A stretch of DNA of 64,000 bases, from assembly GCA_905331475.1 (NCBI GenBank), contig CAJNYU010001576.1:1-64000 (forward strand). Reading direction: 5' to 3'. The notes beneath the pieces were generated by a model that searched no databases, had not been told where the DNA came from, and saw only the letters and a program-made list of their open reading frames with translations. Below are positions 26,118-43,533 of the stretch, one piece after another; position 1 is the stretch's first letter, and the number at the start of each line of letters is the position of its first letter. A program made the translations under genes and the position numbers. Origin of the DNA: Rotaria socialis (lineage: Eukaryota; Rotifera; Eurotatoria; Philodinida; Philodinidae).

Positions 26118-26751
26118 ATGAGTTCAAATGATTTAATTGATCGCAAATATTATAGTTTATATATTGGAAATTTATCTGCTGACATACGTAGAAAAGAACT
26201 ATGCCAATATCTTGAACATTACAGTCAAGTTGATGAGTGCCAATTGTTTGAAGCAAATCACCGGCGTTGGACTTGTTTTGCATTTGTTTTAATGCGCACA
26301 CCAGATTCAATAAATCGATTGATGTCTAGTCGGCCTCATTATCTTGATAATCGACGGTTGGTTTGCGTTTTTTTTCTTGATACTGAGAATAAATTATATG
26401 TTAGGATCTTTTGTTTTTTTTTATGTTATTAGATTATATTTGAAGCGAGCATTACCTGATCAATGTTCAAATAAAATCGAACATTTCTTAACAAGTGAAA
26501 ATGTTTTAATTCAATTTAAAGATTTAAAAAATCAAGAAATCCATGAACCCAATTTTAATGATGAAAATATTCGAAATTATTTTCAAACATATGGACATAT
26601 TCTTAATTTGTATTTATTAAAAAATAATCGATGTGTTATTGAATATAGCGATTATGGTAACATTATTGACATCTATTTTAGGAATTTAGAGAATATTTTT
26701 AATGTTTTCCTTTTTCATATGAAAAATTGCAAATCAACCAAACATTACTAA
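26118..26751 (+). CDS. Small protein with two divergent RNA-recognition motifs
   Basis: Exons 26118-26356 and 26433-26751 join through GTTGGT...TTAG (intron 76 bp) to give 185 aa. The first RRM shows RNP2-like LYIGNLSADI and a weak RNP1 (CFAFVLM). The second (about residues 105-160) has VLIQFKDLKNQEI and NIRNYFQTYGHILNLYLL, again RRM-like, with an unusual RNP1 (RCVIEYSDYG). Overall it resembles hnRNP A / Musashi-type tandem RRMs but is too divergent to name. There is no RGG or Gly-rich tail, and the protein ends straight after RRM2. RNA binding is inferred from fold motifs only. A piggyBac-type MITE begins 9 bp after the stop codon and must replace or lie in the 3' UTR. Confidence 0.75.
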
Positions 26752-26760
26752 TGATGAAAC

Positions 26761-27323
26761 TTAACCCTGACACGACCACCTGGGGTCCGTATGGACTCTA
26801 GCCACTTTTATTTCGATACTCTATATATATAATATGAGATCAAATTATCCTTCTTTGGGTATGCTCTCTAGACACTTAATGGAATATGTTGATAACATCA
26901 ACTAATCGTATCGAGTCGTTCTTTAAAAGATAGAAGTGCTCAAAATAGATGTGAACGCTTGTTGCCCACGTGGGGTCCGGATGGGGCCCAATCAGATTTA
27001 CTTTACATTTCATTCAAAACTTTAGATCAAACTCTATCTTTGGAGATATCCGTTAGGAACACTTAGGAGACTAAACTGACAACATCCGTTCATCAGATCT
27101 AGTTATAGCTCATGCAAAAAAACGACTCAAAATAAACGCAGTTGATGAGTATACAATACCCGATATCAAACGTTCAAAAAATAGAGTATGACAACCAAGT
27201 AAGGAAAGATTAAATAAAGCTATTGAAGTTAGTTGCAGTTTTGTTTGTTCATCAGCACGGGGTCCGCACGGACCACATGTAGTCAACAAGTGGTAGTTTT
27301 TAAGGTGGTCGTGTCAGGGTTAA
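26761..27323. mobile_element. piggyBac-type MITE with TTAA target duplication
   Basis: The element runs 26765-27319 and is flanked by TTAA on both sides (26761-26764, 27320-27323), the target site used by piggyBac transposases. Its 17-bp terminal inverted repeats are perfect (CCCTGACACGACCACCT) and begin with CCC, typical of the superfamily. There is no transposase frame, so it is non-autonomous. The interior holds two diverged tandem units of about 190 bp. Each starts with a GGGGTCCG near-palindrome (26782 and 26972), and a third copy (27259-27274) lies next to the right end. Perfect terminal repeats and target duplications suggest a young insertion. Confidence 0.9.
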
Positions 27324-28540
27324 GCGAAATTCATTCATAAAAAAAAGAATATGTTTTGATTTTCAATAGTATTACAATGAAAAGAACACACCAGTATTCG
27401 TTTCAAACTAAAAGAGACCGAATAGTTATTGAAACAACTTTTAATAGAAAGGAGATCGAAATAGTTACTATTTCACTATCGAGATACAGAAGCAGCATTA
27501 TCATTCACCATGTTTCTTATAAACTTTTCTAGAAGTTACGATTCATCGACAGATGTTCTCACATTTATATCTGTGATCGATATTTTGACAGACTACTTTT
27601 TCTAATTCGACTTGAGTGTCTCGACACTCTTTTATTCGATAGGGAAACTCTCTAAGTAGTTTCCAACAAAAATTTACTTAGGTAATCGTTCGGTCTTTTA
27701 TTATTTCCAAACGGATAGCTATTTGAAACCATTTATTTTGATGTGCTAACAAATACCCTTCCCGGATTTGCATTCAATGCCAAGAATATGTTTTGCCAAT
27801 GAATACTAATAGATGGAAACAAATTTATGTGGCCATCGTGTTGGTAGCTCAGAAGTATCACCACGAATCATCTTGAATCGTTCACCAAGGACTTGTAAGA
27901 AGATAAACTAGGATTAGAATAGGAATTATGAATAGAACAAAGGGTTGGTCCGACATATCTAAACGTTTGAGCAACTAATGATGTTACTTTATCATTTTCG
28001 TCAATTTTGCGAGTTTAATCGGTTTTGAACAGTATTTCATAAAAAAAAGGATGCTTTAGGGTTCGATCGACTAGTATCCATAAATAACTTTGTCGTATTA
28101 GAAGCTTAATATAGGCAAAACTATATATGTATATATATTTTGAATTAATTAGTCCTATTGCATTTGCAACGATACAAGACATCCAACCTTTACCGAAACA
28201 TTCCTTGTGGATAATAGCCTGTTATTTTAAAGTCCAAGAACGCATATGATTTTCAGATAACATCTATCAGTTGACGAAAATAAAATTCACAAACTATATT
28301 ATTTCGAAAACTAAGTAGATATTAACACATGTAAATATCGCTATCTAATTAATGACACATTGTTTATGTAAACTCTATTCGAATTATTTTAAGTTTAGGC
28401 TGTACTTTTAAGAATAATAGTTTCATATTAAAGACACTCGACTATTTTTGTTGTTACGTGGATTCAATACATTTACGCAAGAGAAAAACTTATAGTACTT
28501 GATTTTAGGATCAAAATTACACTTCAAAAAATGAATATCA
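27324..28540. other. Intergenic region
   Basis: About 1.2 kb with no recognisable gene, RNA or repeat. It separates the MITE from the coiled-coil gene. A TTTTAG acceptor-like site lies at about 28509, just upstream of the next frame. Confidence 0.4.
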
Positions 28541-29086
28541 ATGCTAGCTATTATTTATATATTCTGTTTTGAAAATTTAGATTCAGTCGATTGCATAATT
28601 CTTGATTCACCACACTATTTTAATTCTCATGAACTTCAAATTGATAAATATTATTCTACTGAACAATTAAAACAGCTTGATAGAATGTTTACACATAATC
28701 ATGAATTACCTTCACTAGGTGCTGGTGAAGATGATGAACAAGTCGAACAATTTTTACATTCCCGACGTTATCTTAATATGCGTATACGTTTATTAAATGA
28801 TTCAATATTATCAGTAAAGATTTCAAACGAAATTAAATTAGAAACAATTCACCAAGGCTTTTTATTAACAATTAATCGAAGAAAAGAACTACTAGAACAA
28901 ATTAAAGAACTCAATAAGCAATGCCAAATATTGCATGAAAAAAATGAAGCCATCAAAGAAAATAATCAGAATAGATTGCACTTGAATAGTAAACTTGAAA
29001 AAAATTATCAACAACAAATTACTGATCAACAAAATAAACAAATTGAATGGAGACAAAAAATTGAATCACTTCAAGAAGAAACTTAA
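28541..29086 (+). CDS. Uncharacterised coiled-coil protein (possibly 5'-incomplete)
   Basis: A 181-codon open frame. I do not recognise the family. Residues about 40-110 look globular and acidic (LGAGEDDEQVEQFLHSRRYL). From about residue 115 to the end there are Leu/Glu/Lys/Gln heptads (RRKELLEQIKELNKQCQ, EKNEAIKENNQN) predicting a long coiled coil. The first 14 codons are hydrophobic and intron-like and end in AATTTAG, so the real coding exon may start at about 28582 with an upstream exon not identified. Codon use and amino-acid composition are those of a real gene. A cytoskeletal or centrosomal role would be a guess. Confidence 0.6.
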   Translation: MLAIIYIFCFENLDSVDCIILDSPHYFNSHELQIDKYYSTEQLKQLDRMFTHNHELPSLGAGEDDEQVEQFLHSRRYLNMRIRLLNDSILSVKISNEIKLETIHQGFLLTINRRKELLEQIKELNKQCQILHEKNEAIKENNQNRLHLNSKLEKNYQQQITDQQNKQIEWRQKIESLQEET

Positions 29087-30216
29087 CTTCTTTTTCTTTT
29101 TTCTTTTGTTCTTTATTATTTCATTGAACATTTAATTCAATTATTTTCTAAATTGTTCGTCAGATATGTACTTATTGTGAAAATAGGCAAAGTAAAGATG
29201 ATAAAATTTTTCATTCATAAATCTATTGTTTTAAGTTCAATGCGTAACAACATAAAATAGATAGAAAAGAAGTTTGAAACCAATGATTATTCAGTCATAA
29301 GAGATTGCTTCGGATGATGAATGAGGTCCAACAAGCATATTGCCTAGTAAAGAATCATTTTAATTCATATTTTTAACACTTTTTACAGTAGATTTAATAG
29401 AAAAACAAAACAAAAGAAATATACATTACTTGCAAAATCTTATCAAGCATCGTGAGAATTCTTCTAATTAGCATATTTCTTGCAGTACCACAATTTGAGC
29501 AAGAACCAGTAGCTTGAAATAATTTTGTTATTTGCTGCTTCCATGCATTTAAGAGTTACTTTTATCTGTAAAATCGCTAAATTCGAATGTCCGTCCTTCT
29601 AATTTTGCTTTATTTTTATGAGGTATTATTTTTTATGAAATTGAAAAAAACTAAATATCTTCGGATCGGTTAAACATGTATTCGTCTGAGATAACAGGAC
29701 TATTACTTAAGTCAATGCGAGTGTAAAACGATTGAATGATATATGTGTGTACTCATAAAAAGATATTCGGAATAAAAAAAAGAATCTATTCACTTGTTAT
29801 ATGAGCTCAGTAGTAGTAGTAGTAGTTGTTACAAACTGTGAGAATCTAATATAATTCTTATAACAGCCCAATAAATCTCATATAGTTATTTTTAGACATA
29901 TTCTTCTCTTCGATATGATTTTCTCACACGATGAAATATAAACAAACATATTAAAAAGAAAAAAACAGCGTTGTCAATCATTCATATAATTCTTCAGTAA
30001 TTTGTATGCAAAACATTGTACTTCTGCTACTCTAATATCATTTACTTTTGCTATTTTGGCGATATTTGTTCACTTTCTTTTTCTTGCCTATGATTTTTTT
30101 TCCTGCACATTCTGTATGCAGAGTATTTAATATAAATTAAGCATAAACTAATATTCGATATGTTTCTAGATTGTTAATTCATATGGTATTTGTTTGATTG
30201 AAAGAAAAAGAAAGAT
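29087..30216. other. Intergenic region
   Basis: About 1.1 kb between the coiled-coil gene and PCED1. It contains a short (TAG)n run near 29810-29826. No gene or structured RNA is seen. Confidence 0.4.
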
Positions 30217-31560
30217 ATGGAAACAATTCGTATGCGTGATTTACGTCGAATATTTCAAAATAAATATGTTGTTTTTATGGGTGATTCAAATATGCGCTCT
30301 ATTTATAAAGATTTTATACTTCTTTTACAAGACGACAAATTAATGAGTGATTCTGATCGAAAAGCAGGTGGAAATAAAGAATCTATTTGTGGTAAATTTA
30401 TTTCAAAATTAAACAAAAAATATTTCTTAAATTAAAAAAAAACTTATTCAGGAGATATTTTACTCGAAGGTGGAATTTATAAAAACTTAGCCAGTGGCAT
30501 TGAATATGAAGAAAAACGTGTCTTTTTGGCTAATATATTTCTTGTGAAATTTATTTTTCTAACTCGGTAAATTTATGCGTATATTTAAAAAAGAATTCAA
30601 AATAAAAATCCTTTACATTTTTAGATGTCAAAATGAAGTTACATTACGATTATTTGAAGATTTTAAAAAAGATACAGAAAAGCCAGATCTTGTCGTTATA
30701 AATAGTACTCTATGGGATATTAGGTAATATGAAAATTCGAGTGGTCTATTTGAAATCTAAATCTTTATCATTAGTCGATATGGAGGAAATGGTGAAAAGG
30801 ATTTTAAAACTTATCTTCCATTATGTTTCGATGATTTACGTGCTGCTACATCACCAACAACAATTATTTTATGGCTTACTGCTCTTCCAATATCGGCTGA
30901 ACCAAATGCGGCTGTATTTGATGAAAAATGTATAGATTTGAAATTATTCATAGAATTTTTATTACTTTTTTGGCCTTGTAAATTCTAGATCGGCCAGATA
31001 ATAAATATTGGCGAACACAATTTCTTCATATAAATGCTTTCTCTGCTGAATTAGCTAAAAAGAAAAATTGCGAAGTACTTGATGTTCATTATCTGTTTCG
31101 GCAACATCCAGAGCTGAGAGATACTGATGGATGTCATTGGAATTCTACTGGTCATCGACTAATCACATCTTACATGTTAGTTTATATTATGTTTAACATT
31201 TAAATCTTTATATGAAAAAGTTTGTTTCTGGTTATTTTCAGTGCTCAAACCGTATCTCTTATTTGGCATGTACCATATATTGATCGTATTGCTATTGATC
31301 ATAAAGAACGTGAACTTCATCGAGTTTGTTATCGAATAGTTAATGATGAGAATGAAAATTCACTTGCACGTACACTTACTGGAGAAAATAGTGAAGGAAT
31401 AACTGATTTCGATTTGAATGCATATCTTACTGAATATATTCCAAGTTCAACTGAAACTCCTAATGAAGAAAATCCAGATAGAATTGGTACTATTATTGGA
31501 AAAATGAATGAAACAGATCGTCGTATTCTCAATCTTATGGATTATTATGAAAAAAAATGA
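30217..31560 (+). CDS. PCED1: PC-esterase domain-containing protein 1 (FAM113 family)
   Basis: Six exons fit in phase: 30217-30391, 30452-30566, 30625-30723, 30775-30929, 30989-31175 and 31242-31560, giving 349 aa. The GDSL/SGNH-like PC-esterase fold is shown by the N-terminal nucleophile motif VVFMGDSNMRS, the conserved INSTLWDI-type strand, and the C-terminal Asp/His block TDGCHWNSTGHR. These match PCED1A/B. The family is predicted to act on acylated substrates, but its natural substrate is not established. The C-terminal third (about residues 260-349) is acidic and probably disordered. No signal peptide is present, so the protein is likely cytosolic. Introns are 58-66 bp except the first exon pairings, and all have GT-AG ends. 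Confidence 0.9.
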
Positions 31561-31592
31561 CTTATTTTTGTTACTAATTTTGTTTCATAAGT

Positions 31593-31619
31593 GTACTTTT
31601 TTATGTACAATAAAAGTAC
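31593..31619 (+). terminator. Polyadenylation signal within a small hairpin, PCED1 3' end
   Basis: AATAAA lies at 31609-31614, about 50 bp after the PCED1 stop codon. It overlaps a perfect 8-bp inverted repeat (GTACTTTT at 31593-31600 and AAAAGTAC at 31612-31619), so the signal would sit at the loop/arm junction of a hairpin. The poly(A) role is likely. The hairpin may be incidental. Confidence 0.5.
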
Positions 31620-32875
31620 GAAAGCTGATAAAATTGTTAAATAGCTTATCAGGCTGATCTTAGCGGAATATTCGATTCTTTTCATCAAACAAAACAATAC
31701 ATTAAAACAATCATTTCATTTAGAGCGATATGTTTTGATTTATTTTAATCATGTATTTAAAGCTGACCATATTACTAGGGTAAGAATTCAAGTCTAAACT
31801 GAGAGTCTATCTACGGTTATATTCAACCAAGTTTTATGCTCTGTTAAATTTATTTAACTTTTGAAATACAGATAGAACTAACATGCAGAACTATGATAGA
31901 TAATAAATCAACCACCGAAGAAATTCACCATTATTTTAATAACTAGATTGTCAATTGACTTATTTTTTGTCCATCCTAAATAGATCAATAGAGATTCATT
32001 GTTTAAAACAAAACTAGTTGGCTGATGATTTCAACGATTTATTGACTCGATATTAGTGCATTGTCATATCTATAATTTATTTCATATTTTATTAAGTGTC
32101 ATTTTCAAACGAAGTTGAAAGTGTAGTTGATGACATAACTGAATGAAGTACATCTATACTAATATACGATGTTGATTAAACTCGTCTATTTCCATCAGAT
32201 TTTTTAAAAATGAAATCATTTAGCATTAAAAAAAGCGTCATACAACTATGTCTGTAATGATCAGTCGAACAGTATTTAAATTTACATAAAGAGAGAAAGC
32301 AACTAGATTTCACATACCATGTATATTGATCACAACGTACAAATATTTCGAGTAATTCATCAGTCAAAGAAGATATTGCATTTTTATAAAGTTGAATATC
32401 AGAATTGACAGTTATAATTTTGTTAAATAAATAAAATACATAAATGTAAAATATTACATTGGTTTTATAGAAAGAATTTTGATTATTTTTTTATCTATTT
32501 TTATAATGAAGTAATTATAATCCTCTGCCCAAAAATAAAGCATAACCTACTGGTATCTTCTTACTATCAGTTCAACTTTCAAATAAAGACAAATATTTAT
32601 TTTATGTAAAAGTTTAATAAAGCAAACTGGATTCAATTTCAGAATAAAAAGTTGACAAAAAAAATGCAGATGGCCATTAATTATCATTGAAAGTCATTGA
32701 GATTGTTAGGTCCTTTTCCTTCGTTTATTCCTTGTAATCTTTCTTTCACACAAAAAAACAAACGATTGAATTCAAAAACAAAAAAGCAACAAAATATGTG
32801 CTTTCTCTCTTTCTCTCTCCTTCCCACCGGTCGGTTCCATCTCATAACTATGATAGAGGGATAAAGATGGCCGTC
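31620..32875. other. Intergenic region with one possible exon relic
   Basis: No confirmed gene. On the minus strand, about 32300-32410 reads an uninterrupted, natural-looking peptide (NAISSLTDELLEIFVRC) followed by a GTATGT donor. No partner exon was found. It may be a fossil exon or chance. A (CT)n-rich tract precedes the GC-rich element at 32800-32822. Confidence 0.35.
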
Positions 32876-33847
32876 TTATGTCAGGAGATGTCTCTACCCA
32901 GGTCGAACAGTCCGGTCTGCAAACGGCCGGTTCTGGGTAGCTCCGCTGATTTTGTGGAAGTAGTATTCCGGTTGGAAAATTTTCGTATTTTTTCCGGTGA
33001 TTTCCAATCAATTCCTGTCGTAAAGTACCGGAACTTGGCAGGAATCCGCCGGAAAAGCCCGACCATGTTTTTGACCCAAACCCAGGTCGAACATTCCGGC
33101 CACCGGATCCCGTAGGATACTCCAGGGAATATGCGGGAAAGTCACTGTATCCTGCAGGAAAACACGGGAAGTCGCTGGAAAATGGAAGCAGTATTCCGGT
33201 CAAAAATACGGCCGGACTTTTCCGGCGAATTCCTGCCAAGTTCCGGTGCTTACCGGCAGGAATTCGGAAATCACTGGAAAAAACGCGAAAATTTTCCAAC
33301 CGGAATACTGCTTCCACAAAATCAACGGAATTACCCGGAACCGGCCGTTTCCAGGCCGGACTGTTCGACCTGGGAACACTGCTTCCATGTTCCAGCGATT
33401 TTCCGTGTTTTCCTGCAGGAAATGGTGACTTTCCTGCGTATTTCCTGGAGTACCCTATAGGATCCGGTGGCCGAAATGTTCGGCCGGGGTACCCAGGACA
33501 AACAATCCGATAGCTGGATCCAACCGGATTCGATCGGTTCCTGCAGGATTCTAAGCAAATCTTGGTTGCGGACCCACTCACGGACCCCTAGTGTTGGAAT
33601 CCGATCAATTCTTGCAGGAACCAGTCAAAATCCGATAGGCTTATTTAGGAACCTCGTTGGAATCCGGCTCCTGAAATTCCTATCGAATTCGGCTGTTGGA
33701 TTTGGTCGGATGTTCACTGGATTCCAACACTAACGATCCGTTAGTAGTTCCTCTACCCAGAATTCCATGGGACTTTGTCGGCTCGCCGAGTTTCATAAGA
33801 TTCGATCGGATTCGGTATCGGATGCATTCACCTGGGTACTGACATAA
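32876..33847. mobile_element. GC-rich element with terminal and interleaved inverted repeats
   Basis: This block of about 970 bp is far more GC-rich than its surroundings. The ends are inverted copies: TTATGTCAG then ACCCAGGT on the left (32876-32884 and 32896-32903), ACCTGGGT then CTGACATAA on the right (33830-33837 and 33839-33847). AGATGG occurs just outside both ends (32865-32870, 33851-33856) and may be a target duplication. Inside, segment A (about 32899-33077) is repeated inverted at 33198-33372, and segment B (about 33084-33197) inverted at 33377-33488, in the order A-B-A'-B'. A second inverted pair (TAGTGTTGGAATCC) lies at about 33589 and 33720. Long open frames occur in several frames of both strands, up to 269 codons. 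They are a by-product of GC-rich repeats and show no protein motif. No transposase is present and no known family was recognised. Confidence 0.7.
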
Positions 33848-34899
33848 CAGAGATGGTTTATGTTTTAATTGAAACATTAAGTTCAGTGAGGAATTATTGA
33901 TGAACAGTTTTTGCAGCTTAATCGTCTTCACTAACACTATTATCTATAAAGAAAAAAAAACTGAACATTCAAATATCAAAATCAATATATAAACGCGGTG
34001 CATGAAACAATTTATTGATCGTCAAAAAATCAACAGGAGTAATGAATTTAAATTTACAAACGTTACTTAATCGAGAAATCACTTTTTTAATAAAAAAAAT
34101 TGTATAAACAAGTATTTTAAATCGAATTCCAATGCGTTCAGTATTGTTCAGAAAGAAAAGCAGACTTTCATCACCAACATAAGTTAATAAACCTATGTCA
34201 ATGAGTGTAGTTTATTGCCTTGCAGAGTGTTACAGTGATGAATAATGGATCGTTCCTATGACGTCTTTTATACTTATATGAACCAGTTTAAATGCATTAT
34301 ACCATGTTCTTCTCGTATTTTCTATGTATTACTTTTACGGTCATATATTTTATAAACGGCGAAGATTAATTTCCATTTAGGCAATTTACTAAATTGACAA
34401 AAATATAAATTGTAAACGTTATTGTGAAGATCAATTTATAAAAATCTTAATGTTTATGCTTTTAAATTTTTCTAGAAAGATCTTGTTTTACGTCATTAGA
34501 TTATTATTAAAACGTGGTTTCAACATTTCATGATATCGTTGCGTGGTTAATGTTAAAATTAAAATTAAAATAGCGACTATTTATTAAATGGATAGATTCG
34601 TGCTTTTTTACCGATAATATAACTTTCTCGACAACATATCTCATGTAGATCGCTCTCAATAATAATATCCGATTCTTAATCTAATACGATAAATGATAAT
34701 TAAGAAAAACAGAATAATAAATCAATAATTCACCAGTGACAACATACTAACCAAATACTTTACTTGTTCTAAACGTTTTTTTTTCTATTGCAAAAGGATG
34801 AAGTGTCAACATGTTTGTCCATGTACAGAGTACATACGCCTTACATTTATTTTGAACACAAATAAATCATTAATCCTCTAAACATTATTTGATAATAAA
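33848..34899. other. Upstream region of the protease gene
   Basis: About 1 kb of AT-rich DNA without a recognisable gene. It probably contains the promoter and 5' UTR of the membrane protease gene. Confidence 0.4.
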
Positions 34900-36163
34900 A
34901 TGATTACTTTGAAAAGCAATTCAACAAATAGGACCATCAATAATTTGGCATTGACCTTGATTAGACAACAAGTGAAAAAGAGCAAATATACTAAAAAGAA
35001 ATACAGAACACTCATCATCCTATACGTTTTATTATCAATGATGTTGCCACCTACATTTTTAATCATCTTGATAACAATTCTTCAACTCAAAAGTCAGCTC
35101 ATTTATTCATGCAATCATAACGTACCATGTGGTTGTTCTAACAAATCTCGATTGCATTCAAAAATCGTCGGTGGACAAAATGCCAATATAGAAACATGGA
35201 GTTGGGTGGTATCAATTCGTATTCGAAATAGATTTCGATGTGCAGGATCAATTATATCAAGTTCATGGATTGTAACAGCTGCCCACTGTTTTGCAATAGA
35301 AAATCGTTCAGGAAATAGTGTCTTTCGAATTAATGCTACTGATATTACAGTTCATACTGGTTCAAATAATCAACATGAAGAAAATCAATTAGGCTCAGTA
35401 ACTGATATTATTTTTCACCCAAACTTTGATGAATCCAATTTCATCAATGATATTGCTTTGCTCAAATTATCATTCAGTTTTCATATGACTGATTTAATTC
35501 CAGCCAAGATATGTTTGCCGTGTATGTCTTTGAATGAGTATCCACCAGTGGATTCATCAGTTAGTAAAAGTTATATTCACTAAAACTACATTCTTGAGCT
35601 CTATTTTAAAACTTCAGCTTGTTGCGGTTGGTTGGGGCAGACTCTGGGAAAGAGGCCCGGAATCTTCGACACTTCAACAAGTAATATTGAACGCAATTGA
35701 TTATCAGGATTTCAGATGTTATCCATTGGTCTATGATCAAACAAAACAATTCTGTGCTGGTGTTGAAAATAGTAAAAAAGGTAAATAAAAGCAGAAGAAG
35801 TAGACATTAATAAAACAGTACATTATTTTAATAGATACATGTCAAGGTGATTCGGGTGGCCCTCTTATGATGTTTACATCAAGTAAACAGTGGGTTATTG
35901 CTGGTGTGACATCGTTTGGATACGGATGTGCACACCCAGGCTATTCAGGTGTATATACACGTATAGCAGCTTATCTAGATTGGATTGTTTCTTTCATCAA
36001 CGAAACAAGTGATTCTGTTAATCCTTACTCATTAAAATCGAATAGTCCATTTGATGATGATGAAATTGAATGGTTAATGAACAATTCTTTTCGCCATTCG
36101 ATGTCATTATTTTTATCTATTGGAGTATCAATTTTGTTATGTCTAATCATTACGCATTTATAG
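34900..36163 (+). CDS. Membrane-anchored trypsin-like serine protease
   Basis: Three exons (34900-35559, 35618-35780, 35835-36163) give 383 aa. A hydrophobic segment at about residues 38-63 follows a basic N-terminus and fits a type II signal anchor. A short Cys-containing stem leads to the activation site K88/IVGG (89-92). The catalytic triad is complete: His129 (TAAHC), Asp184 (NDIALLK) and Ser281 (GDSGGP). Asp275, six residues before the Ser, predicts cleavage after Arg/Lys. The family is S1A, like TMPRSS/testisin-type enzymes. After the catalytic domain come about 60 polar residues and a second hydrophobic segment at about 363-383, so the protein may be anchored at both ends or GPI-processed. 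There are no SEA, LDLR or SRCR stem domains. AATAAA at 36207-36212 is a likely poly(A) signal. The gene is convergent with coronin, 212 bp away. Confidence 0.92.
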
Positions 36164-36375
36164 TTGTAAAATCCTTTAGCAATCTTCTTTGTTTTATAAC
36201 AATTAAAATAAACAACAAAAAGCCATTGTTCATTCATACGAATGTTTTAATATTCAAGAAAAAAGAAGAATACAAAAAAGTTTTCTTCATACATAGACAT
36301 AGACTGCAAAATGAAAGAATGACTAAAATATAAATAGAAAAGAAAAGCAATTATATTTAAAAAAAAAGCACACAA

Positions 36376-42003
<5,628 letters not shown>

Positions 42004-43533
42004 TGTTGATTATTTAATAAATGTATAAAAGTATATCTGAAAAATCAAAATAATATATTTCATTATTCAAATTTTACCGAAAAAAAAGACAGAAATAAAA
42101 ATAGATAAGTGTATGCTTAAGTATAAACAGACTACGAATCAATGTTAATATAAGTGTCTTCTTGTTTTTATTCTGCTCGTTTTCTCACTCCAAATATTGT
42201 CTATTAACACTGAGTTACTTCATGATGATCAATACTAATAAAAGTGAATGGTGTCAGTTACTAGTCGAAAACATCAATAGGTGGTAGATGGTATGGAATA
42301 CTGGTATTTTTTACTGATACTATGTCTTATGTGTGTCAACAACATCTATTGACATTTTACTGATGGCAAAACAGAAGATTTTTCTCTTATTCTACGTAAG
42401 TTCAAACATATATCAATGTTATCTGTATTCACAAAATGGGTCAACTGTTCTGTTTTGGCTGATCTCATGAAAATAATGCAGATGATAGAACGAGAGTGAA
42501 AGAGAGCAAGAATAAGAGAAAAACAAACAAGAAAAAGATGCTACGGCAAAAGCAGAATACTATCATTATTTGTTTCAGCTGCTGTTTTATCTCTTTCCTG
42601 CTGACTCCGTCTTCTTCCTTCGCTGAATATGTACGTTGGAATGAAGAGATATTCTGAGAAGAAAAAAGATGAAGAATCGGGCAAATCGAACAAGACAAGA
42701 AAAGATATTTGTCGTCGTTAGCATAAGAACGATAAAGAACAGAACATAAGCATAGGAACATCAACAATTTCTTCAAACATTTCGTATGAGCTCGTTTATC
42801 ATATTCTTTTGTTTGACTTCTTTGAACTAAGCGACTAAAATAATTTTTCGAACTCTAAACTATTGATTTGTTTGTGTAAAGATTTCAAGTTATGAATTTG
42901 ATTAACAGACGACAAAGTGTTATGTTAATCAAAGATCTAGAATTATTATTTTATACCTACAGTAAAACTTTTATTAATAAAATCTAATTTGAATCCAAAG
43001 TAGTTTATTTTATAACCAAATAATTTGTTTTTCTAGATTTTAAATTCTATCTATGACCCCAATCTATTACAGATACTAAATAGCTATATTCTACATGTAA
43101 TTAGATGTTTCGGCAGTTTTCTCTCCTATATCTTTCGATAAGTTTCATGAATAATACTGTAAAAGATATTTATGCATATATAAATAGATTATGGGAGATA
43201 ACTACGCAATAGAAAAAAGAAAAAAATATAGAATGGAGATCGATAGCTTATGCTGACAAGTTGTCACCGGTAGATCACGATCAGTATTGGTTAAGCCCTG
43301 CAGCAGATACAAAAAAACAGGAGCGACCAACTCGAAAGTTTTTCTTTTGCATCAGCATTGTTCCAGTTCAAGCAAAAACTACAACAGTTACACTAATTTC
43401 AGAAAATTTTCAATTGATCAATTTCCAGCTGTCAACACTTTTGCTTGATTTATTTAATACAATAAAAATTAGGACCTGCAGAATTTCTTAGACATGCGCA
43501 TATAGGACAACCGATAAAAATAACAAGTGCTTT

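Noticed and set aside
32772-33581. 269-codon minus-strand frame and several overlapping frames on both strands
   Set aside because: All lie in the GC-rich inverted-repeat block, have repeated Arg/Pro/Ser/Gly composition, no motif, and mirror one another because the DNA is inverted. They are a composition artefact.
42465-42776. 103-codon minus-strand frame with a signal-peptide-like start
   Set aside because: Phe/Leu/Lys-rich low-complexity DNA, no domain, and antisense of purine-rich tracts. Likely chance.
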